Source: Lautropia sp.
GTDB taxonomy: Bacteria > Pseudomonadota > Gammaproteobacteria > Burkholderiales > Burkholderiaceae_E
DNA: 64,000 nucleotides
Direction: 5' to 3'
Assembly (NCBI GenBank): GCA_030530775.1
Contig: JAUMUG010000005.1
Span: forward strand, 124,001-188,000
Position 1 is the first letter of the stretch. Every line of letters begins with the position of its first letter. A model generated the notes under the pieces. The model saw nothing but the letters and a program-made list of their open reading frames with translations. It had not been told where the DNA came from and made no database searches. A program made the position numbers and the translations under genes. Below are positions 36,021 to 44,886 of the stretch, in pieces.

Positions 36021-38309
36021 TCAGGGATGATGGTTGGCTCCGTAGTAGCCCTGGCCGTAAGCTTCGCCGTAGGCGGAGTATTCGCCGTAGTACCGGCCAG
36101 CCTTTTCGAAGTCGTGGTTGTTCAGCACTACGCCCAGGATCCGTACATTGGCAGCAGCCAGACGATCCAGACCGCGGCGGGCCATCGGGATCAGCGTCTC
36201 ACCCGCCTTCACCACATAGATCAGGCCTGTGGATTGCAGGCCGATCGGTAGTGCATCGGACACCAGTTCGAGCGGCGGTGTATCGATGATGATCAGTTCG
36301 AAACGCTCCTTGAGCTGCTCGATGATTTCGGCGAAACGTGGGCTCATCAACAGGTCGTGCGAGTGCTTGGTCTTGTTGCTGCCTGCAGTGATCACCCACA
36401 GATTCAGCTCGTGCATGTAGACCACGCAGTTCTCGAGTGGCTCTCCGGTGAAGATATCGCTGAGGCCTTTCTGGCCTTCGGGAATGCCGAGCATCCGGCG
36501 CAGGCTCGGCTTGCGGATATCCGCGTCGATCAGTACGGTTTGCTTGGTACGGGCCTGCTCGATGGCAAAGCTGCAGGCCGTGGTCGACTTGCCTTCGCCC
36601 GGCAGCGTGGAACTGAAACTGATCACCGGCCGCTCGACATTCATCAGTGACAGGCGCACGCCCGTCAGGGCAGAGCGGATCGACTCGGCAAACAGAGACT
36701 GTGGCTCCAGCTGTTGCAGGTGTGGCAGCTTGGCGGCCTCCTCGCTCGGCAGCTTGGGCACGGCCACCAGCAGCGGTGCCCCCAGTTTTTCCAGCACTTC
36801 GTCGCTGGAGCGGATGACCGCATTCTTCTGTTCACGGGCCACGGCCAGCATGGCACCCAGCAACGTACCGAGGACTGCTGCCAGCAGGATGATCTGCGGC
36901 TTCGGCGGTTTGACGGCCAGGATCGGGGGCACGGCCGGATCGACCACACGGGCGATGGGGTTCTGGAAGTCGGCGGTGGCGTCGGTTTCCTTCACGCGGG
37001 CCAGGAAGGTCTGATAGATCTGCTGGGCCGTGTCGACTTCACGCTGCAGCACGTTCAGGCGGCCTTCCTTGCGGTTGATTTCCTGAATGTTGCCCTTGGA
37101 GGAAGCGACTTCCTGTTCGAGCGCGCGTTCGGTCTGAACGGCGACTTCATAGGCCTTGGAGATACTGGCGATGACGTTTTCGGACTGGCGGCGCAGGTTG
37201 GCGCGTGCTTGGTCCAGATCGGTCTGGGCTGCCTTGTGTGCCGGGTGCGAGGGGCCCAGTGAGCCGGCCACATCGGCCATGCGACGCTCGGCCTCGGAGA
37301 CTGCGGCGCGGGCACTGACGACGGCTGGATTGTTGAAGACTTCGGGCACTTCGTAGCGGTTGCGGGCGCCACGGGCGACCTGGCGGTAAATCTGTTCGGC
37401 ACGCGAGCGCTCGACGCGAGCCGCGATCAGTCGGTCGGACGAGGTGTCGAGCGAGCGTTCATTGCCGCCCAGTGACGACGAGGGCGTGGCAACCAGGCCG
37501 ATCTCTTCGCGATAGGACTGTAGAGCAGCCTCGGCATTTTCCAGATCGGCACGCAGTTGGTTCAGACGTTCGTTCAGCCAGCGGCTGGCGGTCTGTTGCA
37601 TGTCGAAACGGGCATCCAGGTCGGCCGTGATGTAGGACTCGGCCGTCTGGTTGGCGACGCGGGCTGCCAGCACCGGATCGGGCGACTCGAAGCGGATTTC
37701 GACCAGTTGGCTGTTCTTGACGGGATTGATGTCCAGACTGGCCTTGTAACGGGCCAGCACCTGTTCCTCGAGCGCATCTTCGGACACATAGGGATTGGCT
37801 CCGGCTTCGATGGCAGCCTGACCCGTCGCAGCATCCCGGGCTTCGCCGGTTGCTGCTTCGCCTTCGGCGGCAGGCGGCTGCGCGGCTTCGGTCGGCGTCG
37901 ACGGCAGATCGCGGTTGAACAGCGGGTTGTTCACCAGATTCAGCGCCTTGACGACACGGATGCCGACTTCGCGCGAGCGCATGAACTCGGCCTGGGTCTG
38001 GAAGAACTCGCGGCTGCCCGCTGGCACACCATAGATTTCCTCGAAGGAAACGACGTTGCGTTTGGAGTTTTCGATCAGAATCGTGGCGCTGGCCCGATAG
38101 ATCGGCGTCATCAGATTGACGATGACCGTGGCGAGGACCGTGACCAGGACGGCCGTGCCGATCACCAGCCATTTGCGCTCCCTGATGGTGTTCAGGTAGC
38201 TGCTGAAGGTGGGGGAAGCGGCCCGGGCAGTGTTTCCGGGGCGATGAGAAAGCCCCGGAGAGTCTCCGCTTGGGACGTCATCGTTGGGAAACGGGTTGGA
38301 CATGTTCAT
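36021..38309 (-). CDS. Polysaccharide co-polymerase / tyrosine autokinase Wzc (copy 1)
   Basis: 762 residues. A Wzz domain lies between membrane segments near 47-68 and 472-492, with a long periplasmic coiled-coil-rich part. The cytoplasmic BY-kinase domain has Walker A STLPGEGKSTTA near 563, A' VLIDADIRKP and Walker B LIIIDTPPLE. The Tyr-rich tail YYGEYSAYGEAYGQGYYG is the autophosphorylation cluster. Cycles of phosphorylation control chain length and assembly. Residues about 140-178 are an Ala/Glu/Thr-rich insertion. It is transcribed alone, divergently from wlbA and a CpsB-type phosphatase, its probable antagonist. Confidence 0.93.
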   Translation of the reverse strand: MNMSNPFPNDDVPSGDSPGLSHRPGNTARAASPTFSSYLNTIRERKWLVIGTAVLVTVLATVIVNLMTPIYRASATILIENSKRNVVSFEEIYGVPAGSREFFQTQAEFMRSREVGIRVVKALNLVNNPLFNRDLPSTPTEAAQPPAAEGEAATGEARDAATGQAAIEAGANPYVSEDALEEQVLARYKASLDINPVKNSQLVEIRFESPDPVLAARVANQTAESYITADLDARFDMQQTASRWLNERLNQLRADLENAEAALQSYREEIGLVATPSSSLGGNERSLDTSSDRLIAARVERSRAEQIYRQVARGARNRYEVPEVFNNPAVVSARAAVSEAERRMADVAGSLGPSHPAHKAAQTDLDQARANLRRQSENVIASISKAYEVAVQTERALEQEVASSKGNIQEINRKEGRLNVLQREVDTAQQIYQTFLARVKETDATADFQNPIARVVDPAVPPILAVKPPKPQIILLAAVLGTLLGAMLAVAREQKNAVIRSSDEVLEKLGAPLLVAVPKLPSEEAAKLPHLQQLEPQSLFAESIRSALTGVRLSLMNVERPVISFSSTLPGEGKSTTACSFAIEQARTKQTVLIDADIRKPSLRRMLGIPEGQKGLSDIFTGEPLENCVVYMHELNLWVITAGSNKTKHSHDLLMSPRFAEIIEQLKERFELIIIDTPPLELVSDALPIGLQSTGLIYVVKAGETLIPMARRGLDRLAAANVRILGVVLNNHDFEKAGRYYGEYSAYGEAYGQGYYGANHHP

Positions 38310-38812
38310 ATTGAGATGCGCTGCAAACGAAATGCGGATGGCATGAAAGGGAGATGCTCAGCCATGAACGGGGAAGCCGCAGATGCGACGGGATCGATGC
38401 CCGGCCCGGGATGGATGTGTCGCGAGTCAGGGGTGCCGAGGGGCTGAGCTTCTGAACGGCGTCAACCGGCAATTATGCCGGTAATGGGGAAATCGTGACA
38501 GCCAAGCAGGGGTTTTACTACCGGGTTATTGGACTGTGAGCGGACTTTTGTCATCATACCCAGTTTTCTGGTGTAGGCGGCGCTACGAACTGCCGGGTAA
38601 GTTACTTTGTGAAACGATATTACACAGATTGAGTAGAGCGGTATCTGTGTGTTTTTTTACCGTCGATTGTCAACAAATCTTCTATTCTAACAACAACTTT
38701 TCACCGGTGCTTGTAGGCCGTTTACCAAGCACCGCCAAAGGATCGGGGCTGCCCGACACATGTCTTCAGCTGAAGTCCCGTCGGGGCAGGGCGATCGGCT
38801 CTATTTCTAATT
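38310..38812. other. Divergent promoter region wzc 1 / wlbA
   Basis: About 500 bases. The part 38530-38720 is clearly AT-richer than the surroundings, with T and AAC runs, as expected for promoters. TTGTCA (38667-38672) and TATTCT (38683-38688) are present but too close together to be one promoter. No gene was recognised. Confidence 0.5.
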
Positions 38813-39898
38813 TTGGGTGTGGGTACTGTGGAAATCCCAGGTGATCGAAAAATCCGTTTTGCATTGGCTGGCTGCGGTCGTATTTCAGCGAACCATTTTC
38901 TGTCTTTGGAACGACATGCTGCCGATGCCGAGCTGGTCGATGTCTGTGACATCGACCCGCGGGCGCTGCAGGCCGCAGTCGATCGAACCGGAGCCCGTGG
39001 CCATGGCAGCTTGACCGACATGTTGGCGAAAACCACTGCCGATGTCGTGATTCTGACCACACCTTCCGGTCTGCATGCCGGACAGGCCATCGAGGTGGCA
39101 CGCAGTGGCCGGCATGTGGTCAGCGAAAAGCCGATGGCCACTTGCTGGAAAGACGGCGTCGCCATGCATTCGGCCTGCCGGGCTGCCGGTGTGCAGCTGT
39201 TCGTTGTGAAGCAGAACCGTTGCAATGCTACGCTGCAGCTGTTGCGCCGGGCGATCCAACAGGGGCGCTTCGGCAAGATCTATATGTCGGTGGTCAACGT
39301 CTTCTGGACCCGTCCCCAGTCCTATTATGATGCGGCACCATGGCGTGGCACCTGGGAGCTGGACGGGGGGGCGTTCATGAACCAGGCCAGCCATTATGTC
39401 GATCTGCTCGACTGGATGATCGGCCCGGTCGATCGGGTCCACGCCTATACGGCGACACTGGCACGCAATATCGAGGCCGAGGACACCGGGGTGATGAGTG
39501 TGCGCTGGAAGAACGGCGCACTCGGAAGTATCAATGTCACGATGCTGACATATCCCAGGAATCTGGAAGGCAGTATCCTCGTACTGGGCGAGAAGGGCAC
39601 CGTCAAGGTTGGTGGCGTGGCCGTGAACGCCATTACGCATTGGGAATTTGAAGACAAGCGGGAGGAAGACGAACTGGTGTTGGCTTCCAACTACGAAACC
39701 GAATCGGTTTATGGTTTCGGCCACCCGTTGTACTACCGTAATGTGATAGAAGTGCTGCGTGGAAGAGCGCTCCCCGAGACCGATGGCAGTCAGGGGCTTC
39801 GTTCGCTGGCGCTGCTTTCGGCAGCATACCGCTCCGCGTGGGAAGGGCGTGAAGTGGCTATTGATGAATTCCAGCAGGATTTGGTGAGTCCGGTCTGA
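38813..39898 (+). CDS. UDP-GlcNAc uronate 3-dehydrogenase, WlbA/BplA type (Gfo/Idh/MocA)
   Basis: 361 residues. The Rossmann start is IRFALAGCGRISANHFLSLE; the Gfo/Idh catalytic-lysine motif reads VVSEKPMAT, followed by FVVKQNRCNATLQLLRRA, VNVFWTRPQSYYDAAPWRGTWELDGGAFMNQASHYVDLLDW (part of the substrate site) and FGHPLYY. These segments closely resemble Bordetella WlbA as I know it. WlbA oxidises C3 of UDP-GlcNAcA before transamination. Start codon is uncertain: TTG at 38813, or GTG at 38819 or 38828, none with a clear ribosome site. A PHP phosphatase follows. Confidence 0.9.
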   Translation: MGVGTVEIPGDRKIRFALAGCGRISANHFLSLERHAADAELVDVCDIDPRALQAAVDRTGARGHGSLTDMLAKTTADVVILTTPSGLHAGQAIEVARSGRHVVSEKPMATCWKDGVAMHSACRAAGVQLFVVKQNRCNATLQLLRRAIQQGRFGKIYMSVVNVFWTRPQSYYDAAPWRGTWELDGGAFMNQASHYVDLLDWMIGPVDRVHAYTATLARNIEAEDTGVMSVRWKNGALGSINVTMLTYPRNLEGSILVLGEKGTVKVGGVAVNAITHWEFEDKREEDELVLASNYETESVYGFGHPLYYRNVIEVLRGRALPETDGSQGLRSLALLSAAYRSAWEGREVAIDEFQQDLVSPV

Positions 39899-39986
39899 GG
39901 CGGAGGCGCCCGGGCCAGTCGGTTGGCCTTTCGGATTGGGGCCAGTCCGTCCCTGCCAGGTCTGTGCCGGAGGGAGAAATTGGGCC

Positions 39987-40754
39987 ATGATTGACTTGCA
40001 TTGTCACCTGTTGCCCGGCGTCGACGATGGCGCAAGGACGATGGATGATGCGCTGGGTTTGGCGCGTGCGGCCGTCGGCAACGGCGTGCGGCATGCGCTG
40101 TTGACACCCCATGTCTATCCGGGGGTGTTCGACAACCGGTATTCGACCCTGAAACCGGTCTATGATGAATACAAGCGTGCACTGCGCCAGGCGCAGATCC
40201 CCCTGGAGGTTTATCTGGGTGGAGAGGTGCACCTGCATCCGGACGCCATGGAACTGCTGGCGCAGGACGAACTGCCCTTCATGGGGGCGCTGAGCGGTCG
40301 GAAGGTGATCCTGGTCGAGTTTCCGGATGGCACTATTCCGGTGGGTGCCGAAATGGTCTGCCGGATGTTTGCCGATCAGGGTATCCGCTGGATGATTGCT
40401 CATCCGGAGCGAAACAAGGCTGTGATGCGCGATCCGATGCGGATCAAGCCTTTCGTCGACATGGGGTGCATGCTGCAGCTGACAGCGGCCTCGGTGATTG
40501 GCGCCTTCGGTCGGCCTGCCGCGCAGACTGCACATGTGCTGTTGTCGCGGGGCATGGCGCATGTGGTCGCAACCGATGCGCACAATTTGGCACATCGTCC
40601 TCCGCGACTCGGCGAGGCCAAGAGCTACCTGACCAGTCGCTTCGGACTGGGGATTGCTTACCGGCTGACCGAGGAGACCCCGATGAACATCCTGTCCGGG
40701 CACCCCGATTTCGTGGCTGCCCACGCTGAGGGAGAAATCGCGCTGGGGGTCTGA
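39987..40754 (+). CDS. CpsB/CapC-family PHP-domain tyrosine phosphatase (copy 1)
   Basis: 255 residues from ATG 39987, with GGAGGGAG ten bases upstream. PHP metal motifs are MIDLHCHLLPGVDDGA, LLTPHVYPG, YLGGEVHLHPD, MIAHPERNKAV and VVATDAHNL. Such manganese-type enzymes dephosphorylate BY-kinases like Wzc. Here it replaces the LMW phosphatase Wzb of E. coli. It sits close to wzc copy 1 on the opposite strand. Confidence 0.9.
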   Translation: MIDLHCHLLPGVDDGARTMDDALGLARAAVGNGVRHALLTPHVYPGVFDNRYSTLKPVYDEYKRALRQAQIPLEVYLGGEVHLHPDAMELLAQDELPFMGALSGRKVILVEFPDGTIPVGAEMVCRMFADQGIRWMIAHPERNKAVMRDPMRIKPFVDMGCMLQLTAASVIGAFGRPAAQTAHVLLSRGMAHVVATDAHNLAHRPPRLGEAKSYLTSRFGLGIAYRLTEETPMNILSGHPDFVAAHAEGEIALGV

Positions 40755-40840
40755 CCGGCAGACCGCGCATACGCGCCACGTCGCTCTCACGCTCGGCGAG
40801 GCTGATCAGCGGAGCTTCGTGGCGGCCAGGGCTCAGCGGC

Positions 40841-41794
40841 TCAGGCACGCGGTTCTCCGGAGGAGGTCAGTGTGTGCGTCCCCGTTTTTCGGCCCGGCCC
40901 CATCATCGTGGTGGGCGGGCTGCCTCCCAGCAGGTGGCCGCTGTGCTTCAGCCAGTGGTGCAGATGGTTCACCAGCTTCTGACGATTTTCGATCCGGGTG
41001 AAGGAGTGATCGGTGTCGGGCACCAGATGGACGTTGAAATGTCGGCTGGGCGGCAGCTTGTGGAAGATGCGGCGTCGATGTCGCCATAGATCGTATTTGC
41101 CCATCAGGGTGTTGGCATAGATCAGTTCCAGATGGGTGCCACGTTGCAGCAGTGTCGTCAATTGACGGCGGAATTCCTGCTGACTGGGCGTCGGGCGGGC
41201 GTTTTCTTCGGGATCCATCGGCAGCGCCTCTCTGCGCCGGTGTCTGCGTGACAGCATATGGCCAAGCGTTTCGCCCATGCGCCGCAGCGCGCGGCGGATG
41301 CCGTATTCGCGTAGGCGCCGGCTGGTGCGCAGTAGACCAGAGAGCCGGTTCGGATAGTAATAGGGTTCGATCATGAAGAGCCCGCTGATGCTCTCGTCCT
41401 GAAGTGCCATCTGCAGGCCGACGTCGGCCCCCGAGCACAGACCGGCAATGACGAAGTAATCCGGTCTGGAGGGGGTACCGCGCAGCTCGTTCATGGCGTG
41501 GGCAATGGAATCGAGCGCCTGTTCGTCATGCGAGAGCTTGCTGCTGGAATAGCCACTGTCACCCAGTCCGGGAAAATCGAAGCGGATGGCGCTGATGCCC
41601 AGTTTGGCCGCGGTGCGCGCCAGTTCCACGTTCAGCCGGTGCGGACCGATCCGGGGCAGCACGCCTGCGTTGAGCAGGATCAGGCCAGGCATGGGGCGCA
41701 TCGAGGGGGAGGTGGGCAGTGTCAGTGTACCGATCAGCCGCTGGTCCGGACCAAAGCAACGGGTTTCTTCGGTGTAGCGGGCCAGTGGTCTCAT
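40841..41794 (-). CDS. Alpha/beta hydrolase (serine nucleophile intact)
   Basis: 317 residues from ATG 41794. It has GLILLNAGVLPRIGPHRLNVELAR, AIRFDFPGLGDSG and the nucleophile elbow AGLCSGADVG (GxCSG). A later LVPDTDHSFTRIE offers the catalytic His. The style resembles the exosortase-associated hydrolases found in polysaccharide loci, but no exosortase is present here. Its ATG overlaps the stop of the preceding hydrolase gene (ATGA), so both are made together. Substrate unknown. Confidence 0.75.
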   Translation of the reverse strand: MRPLARYTEETRCFGPDQRLIGTLTLPTSPSMRPMPGLILLNAGVLPRIGPHRLNVELARTAAKLGISAIRFDFPGLGDSGYSSSKLSHDEQALDSIAHAMNELRGTPSRPDYFVIAGLCSGADVGLQMALQDESISGLFMIEPYYYPNRLSGLLRTSRRLREYGIRRALRRMGETLGHMLSRRHRRREALPMDPEENARPTPSQQEFRRQLTTLLQRGTHLELIYANTLMGKYDLWRHRRRIFHKLPPSRHFNVHLVPDTDHSFTRIENRQKLVNHLHHWLKHSGHLLGGSPPTTMMGPGRKTGTHTLTSSGEPRA

Positions 41795-42627
41795 GATGCG
41801 GGGTGGGTACATATGTCCAGCAGTGCAGCGATGGCATCGTCGGGCACCCACTGGCTGGCCAGTGCGGTGTTGGACGTCCATTCGATGACGGTTTCGAGCG
41901 GAATCTCGGTGACGCTCGTACGGGCGCTGGCGTAGTTCAGAAAATCGAGGCGCCCGGGCAATGCGTCGTGTGCCACCAAGTCGAGACTGACGTGGCGGGG
42001 CAGTGCGAAAGTGTCCGGCTGTATCTCTTTCCAGCGCACGCGCAGGTGATCGGGAATGCGGAAACCGAGCGCTTCGTCGATGATGTTCGAGCGCCGTGTC
42101 CAGTATTCGTGCATCCGGCTCAGATGCTGCAGATAGCTGCCTCCATTCAGGACCGGTTCCCACAGAATGATCCGACGTGGCAGCGGCGCATCCGCGGTGC
42201 GGTCGGCTGCTTGAAGCGCCAGCGTCGCCCCCATGCGCAGTCCCAGCCAGATCGTGCTCCGGCAGCCGGTCAGTTCCCGCAGCCGGGCATCGGCCTGATG
42301 GATGTCGAGACGCCAGCGGCTCATACGCCCTTCGCCATCGTCGCCGGGAGAGTCTCCAGTACCGTAATAGTCGAAGCGCAGGCTGGGAACGCCATGCCTG
42401 CCCAGCCGTTCCGACACGACACGCAGCGAGCGCTGGGCACGGATGGCTTCCTGTCCGAAGGGATTGCAGATCAGGACGGCGGTGTCTTTACCTGATGCCG
42501 GCTGAAACAGCCCCGCCAATGCATCCCGGTCGCTGGCGATGCGCACCGGCTGTACAAAAACCAGACGTTCCCGGCTGGTGCTGCGGCGTTGCCTGCTGCG
42601 GGGGATGGGCGGTGATGAATCGGTCAT
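41791..42627 (-). CDS. Alpha/beta-hydrolase-like protein, nucleophile lost
   Basis: 278 residues from ATG 42627. The fold is recognisable from TAVLICNPFGQEAIRAQRSL and SLRFDYYGTGDSPGDD. The nucleophile elbow, however, reads LGLRMGATLAL, with Arg where Ser is expected, and no convincing catalytic His occurs near the C-terminus. It is probably a pseudoenzyme or has an unusual mechanism. Its ATG overlaps the wecB stop and its own stop overlaps the next hydrolase start, both as ATGA. This tight coupling suggests a complex with the intact hydrolase. Confidence 0.75.
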   Translation of the reverse strand: MTDSSPPIPRSRQRRSTSRERLVFVQPVRIASDRDALAGLFQPASGKDTAVLICNPFGQEAIRAQRSLRVVSERLGRHGVPSLRFDYYGTGDSPGDDGEGRMSRWRLDIHQADARLRELTGCRSTIWLGLRMGATLALQAADRTADAPLPRRIILWEPVLNGGSYLQHLSRMHEYWTRRSNIIDEALGFRIPDHLRVRWKEIQPDTFALPRHVSLDLVAHDALPGRLDFLNYASARTSVTEIPLETVIEWTSNTALASQWVPDDAIAALLDICTHPAS

Positions 42628-43745
42628 CGGGCAAACAGCGGTGAAGCGATGATGATGTCTAGAATCCGCTCGGCGGCACGTCCATCCCAGAGCCGAGGGC
42701 GTTTGGACGATGGCGGAAAGCGCAGCGCCTGTCGTGCCACTTCGAGAATCCGGGCGGGATTGGTGCCTGCCAGAATATTGGTGCCGTCGGTGATCGTGAC
42801 GGGGCGTTCGGTGTTGTCGCGCATGGTGACACAGCGCACGCCGATGGCACTGGCTTCTTCCTGCAGGCCGCCGCTGTCGGTCAGGATGATTTCCGCATCT
42901 TTCCACAGACTCAGAAACTCCATGTAGGAAAGGGGGGGAGTCGTGTGGATATTCGGACCGAGATCGATATTGTGTGCATCCAGTCGGGTCCGGGTCCGCG
43001 GATGAATCGGAAAAACCAGTGGCAAATCTTCGGCCAGCATGCGCAGAGTGGCGACGATGCCGCGCAGGTTCTCCGGGTCGTCGACGTTGGCCGGGCGGTG
43101 CATGGTGACGACGCCGTAGCGGGTGTTCGAACCCAACGTCCGGCGCACGGCGGCGCTGCGCCCGCTGTTGCCGGGCTCCGCGTGCAGACGGTCGATCTGA
43201 TAGAACAGGTTGTCGATCATGACATTGCCGACGAAATGCAGCTGCTCGGCCGGGTGTCCTTCCTGGATCAAGGCCTGCTCCCCGGATGGTTCGGTTACGA
43301 ATAGAATGTCGGAAATGGCGTCGGTGGCCAGGCGGTTGATTTCTTCTGGCATCGATCGATCGCCGCTGCGCAGGCCGGCTTCCACGTGGATCAGTGTGGT
43401 CTGCATTTTCTTGGCGACGATGGCCGCAGCCAGCGTGGAATTGACGTCACCGACCACCAGGACACCATCGGCAGGGTGTTCCTGCAGTTCCCGTTCCATT
43501 TCGACCATCACCCGGGCTGTGACTTCCGCTTGACTGTTGCCACCGCAGTTCAGCGACACATCGGGCTCGGGAATGCCCAGTTCTTCAAAAAAAACCCGGT
43601 TCATACCGGGGTCAGTGTGCTGGCCGGTGTCGACCAGTCGATATTTCACCCGGTCATCGTGCTTCTTGAAGGCTCGGATGAGCGGGGCGATTTTCATGAA
43701 ATTGGGGCGGGCACCCGCAACCAGGGTGATTTTGATGGGTCGCAT
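42624..43745 (-). CDS. wecB: UDP-N-acetylglucosamine 2-epimerase, WecB type
   Basis: 373 residues. Non-hydrolysing epimerase motifs are VAGARPNFMKIAPL, DTGQHTDPGMNRVFFEELGI, VVGDVNSTLAAAIVAKK, HVEAGLRSGDRSMPEEINR, HRPANVDDPENL and ILTDSGGLQEEA. It makes UDP-ManNAc from UDP-GlcNAc, which suits the WecG-type transferase gene directly upstream. A distinct WlbD-like relative lies at 13.9 kb. It leads a chain of ATGA overlaps into the two hydrolase genes. Confidence 0.9.
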   Translation of the reverse strand: MRPIKITLVAGARPNFMKIAPLIRAFKKHDDRVKYRLVDTGQHTDPGMNRVFFEELGIPEPDVSLNCGGNSQAEVTARVMVEMERELQEHPADGVLVVGDVNSTLAAAIVAKKMQTTLIHVEAGLRSGDRSMPEEINRLATDAISDILFVTEPSGEQALIQEGHPAEQLHFVGNVMIDNLFYQIDRLHAEPGNSGRSAAVRRTLGSNTRYGVVTMHRPANVDDPENLRGIVATLRMLAEDLPLVFPIHPRTRTRLDAHNIDLGPNIHTTPPLSYMEFLSLWKDAEIILTDSGGLQEEASAIGVRCVTMRDNTERPVTITDGTNILAGTNPARILEVARQALRFPPSSKRPRLWDGRAAERILDIIIASPLFAR

Positions 43746-43768
43746 GAAAGAGCAGAACAGAGAGCCGA

Positions 43769-43792
43769 ACCGTTCGGGGAAAACCGAACGGT
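43769..43792 (-). promoter_or_regulatory. Hairpin in the wecB leader
   Basis: ACCGTTCGG (43769-43777) and CCGAACGGT (43784-43792) are perfectly complementary over 9 bp with a 6-base loop. The structure ends about 23 bases before the wecB ATG. No T run follows, so control of processing or translation is more likely than termination. Confidence 0.4.
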
Positions 43793-43934
43793 GGCAGTGT
43801 CACAGGGGCATGTCGTGTGCGGTGCTGCGAGCGTCTGGGCAGAAACCCACTCCACCGTATACTGCGACAGCGGTGCCAGCGGTGCCAGCGGTCCACCGGG
43901 TGAGCCTGGGCGGTACCGCCCGTAAGGCAAAAAT

Positions 43935-44744
43935 TCAGACGCGATGGAATACACCTCGGTCGAGACGTTCCCGGATCACCAGACCCAGGAAACGGGGCAG
44001 TGCCAATTGACGACGCCAGCGCGCGGGGTTTTGCAGCAGCCGGTACAGCCATTCCAGGCCATGGTTGCACCAGAAGGCCGGTGCGCGCTGGGTCGTACCC
44101 GACAGGCAGTCGATCGTGCCGCCGACGCCCTGCATCAGACCGACCGGTAACTGGGCTCCGACTTCGGCCATCCAGCTTTCCTGACGTGGACTGCCCAGAC
44201 CGACGAAGACGATATCGGGTCGGGTGCGATGGATGTCGGCTGCCACGGTGTCCGCGGCCGCGGGATCGTCGAGACGTTCGAGGTCGGCGGCGGTGCCGGG
44301 GGTTTTGTAACCATGGCTGGCACCGGCGATACGCAACTTCGGCCAGCGCTTTTTCATCGCACGGATGGCACCGGCATTGGATTCTGGTGAGGCGCCGTAC
44401 AGATAAACCGACAAACCGTCTCGTTCGGCACGGTCGCAGAGTGCGGGCATCAGATCCGATCCGGCCACACGGTTCATGCTGACACCATTGAGGATGCGCG
44501 CACCGATACAGGCGCCGATGCCGTCCGGGATCAGCACGGTCGCCTTCTGCAGCAGGCTGCGGATCTTGGGATCACGTTTCGACTGGACCGATTTTTCGGC
44601 ATTCATGGCGAATACCAGTGCCGGTTTGCTGCTTTCCACACGGTGCTGGTGAGCAAGGGAAATACAGTGATCCGCCACCCGATCGATGGGCTGGCTACTG
44701 ACGTTCTGGTAAAAAAGATGAGTCGTTTTCAGTGCCGTGGCCAT
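43935..44744 (-). CDS. WecG/TagA/CpsF-family glycosyltransferase (GT26)
   Basis: 269 residues. Motifs are VFAMNAEKSVQSKRD, LIPDGIGACIGARILNG, RVAGSDLMPALC, YLYGASPESNAGAI, and FVGLGSPRQESWMAE, which define GT26. These enzymes typically add ManNAc or ManNAcA as the second sugar onto undecaprenyl-PP-GlcNAc. This fits the WecA homologue at 47.8 kb and the WecB gene next to it. The C-terminus (LEWLYRLLQNPARWRRQL) is basic and amphipathic for membrane association. Confidence 0.9.
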   Translation of the reverse strand: MATALKTTHLFYQNVSSQPIDRVADHCISLAHQHRVESSKPALVFAMNAEKSVQSKRDPKIRSLLQKATVLIPDGIGACIGARILNGVSMNRVAGSDLMPALCDRAERDGLSVYLYGASPESNAGAIRAMKKRWPKLRIAGASHGYKTPGTAADLERLDDPAAADTVAADIHRTRPDIVFVGLGSPRQESWMAEVGAQLPVGLMQGVGGTIDCLSGTTQRAPAFWCNHGLEWLYRLLQNPARWRRQLALPRFLGLVIRERLDRGVFHRV

Positions 44745-44886
44745 GGCGTCCTCCCAAAATTTACTGCGCTTTTTGAAAAACGTCGGGTCTGCGCAGAATC
44801 AATGTCTCACGTTTCGGGAGGGGGTGCAGTCCATATGTGTAAGAAAGATGTACTCGGTCATTCTTTTAGAACATCTTTTTCATCTT

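Noticed and set aside
43869..43894. Short tandem repeat AGCGGTGCC
   Set aside because: Fewer than three full 9-base units, common by chance in GC-rich DNA.
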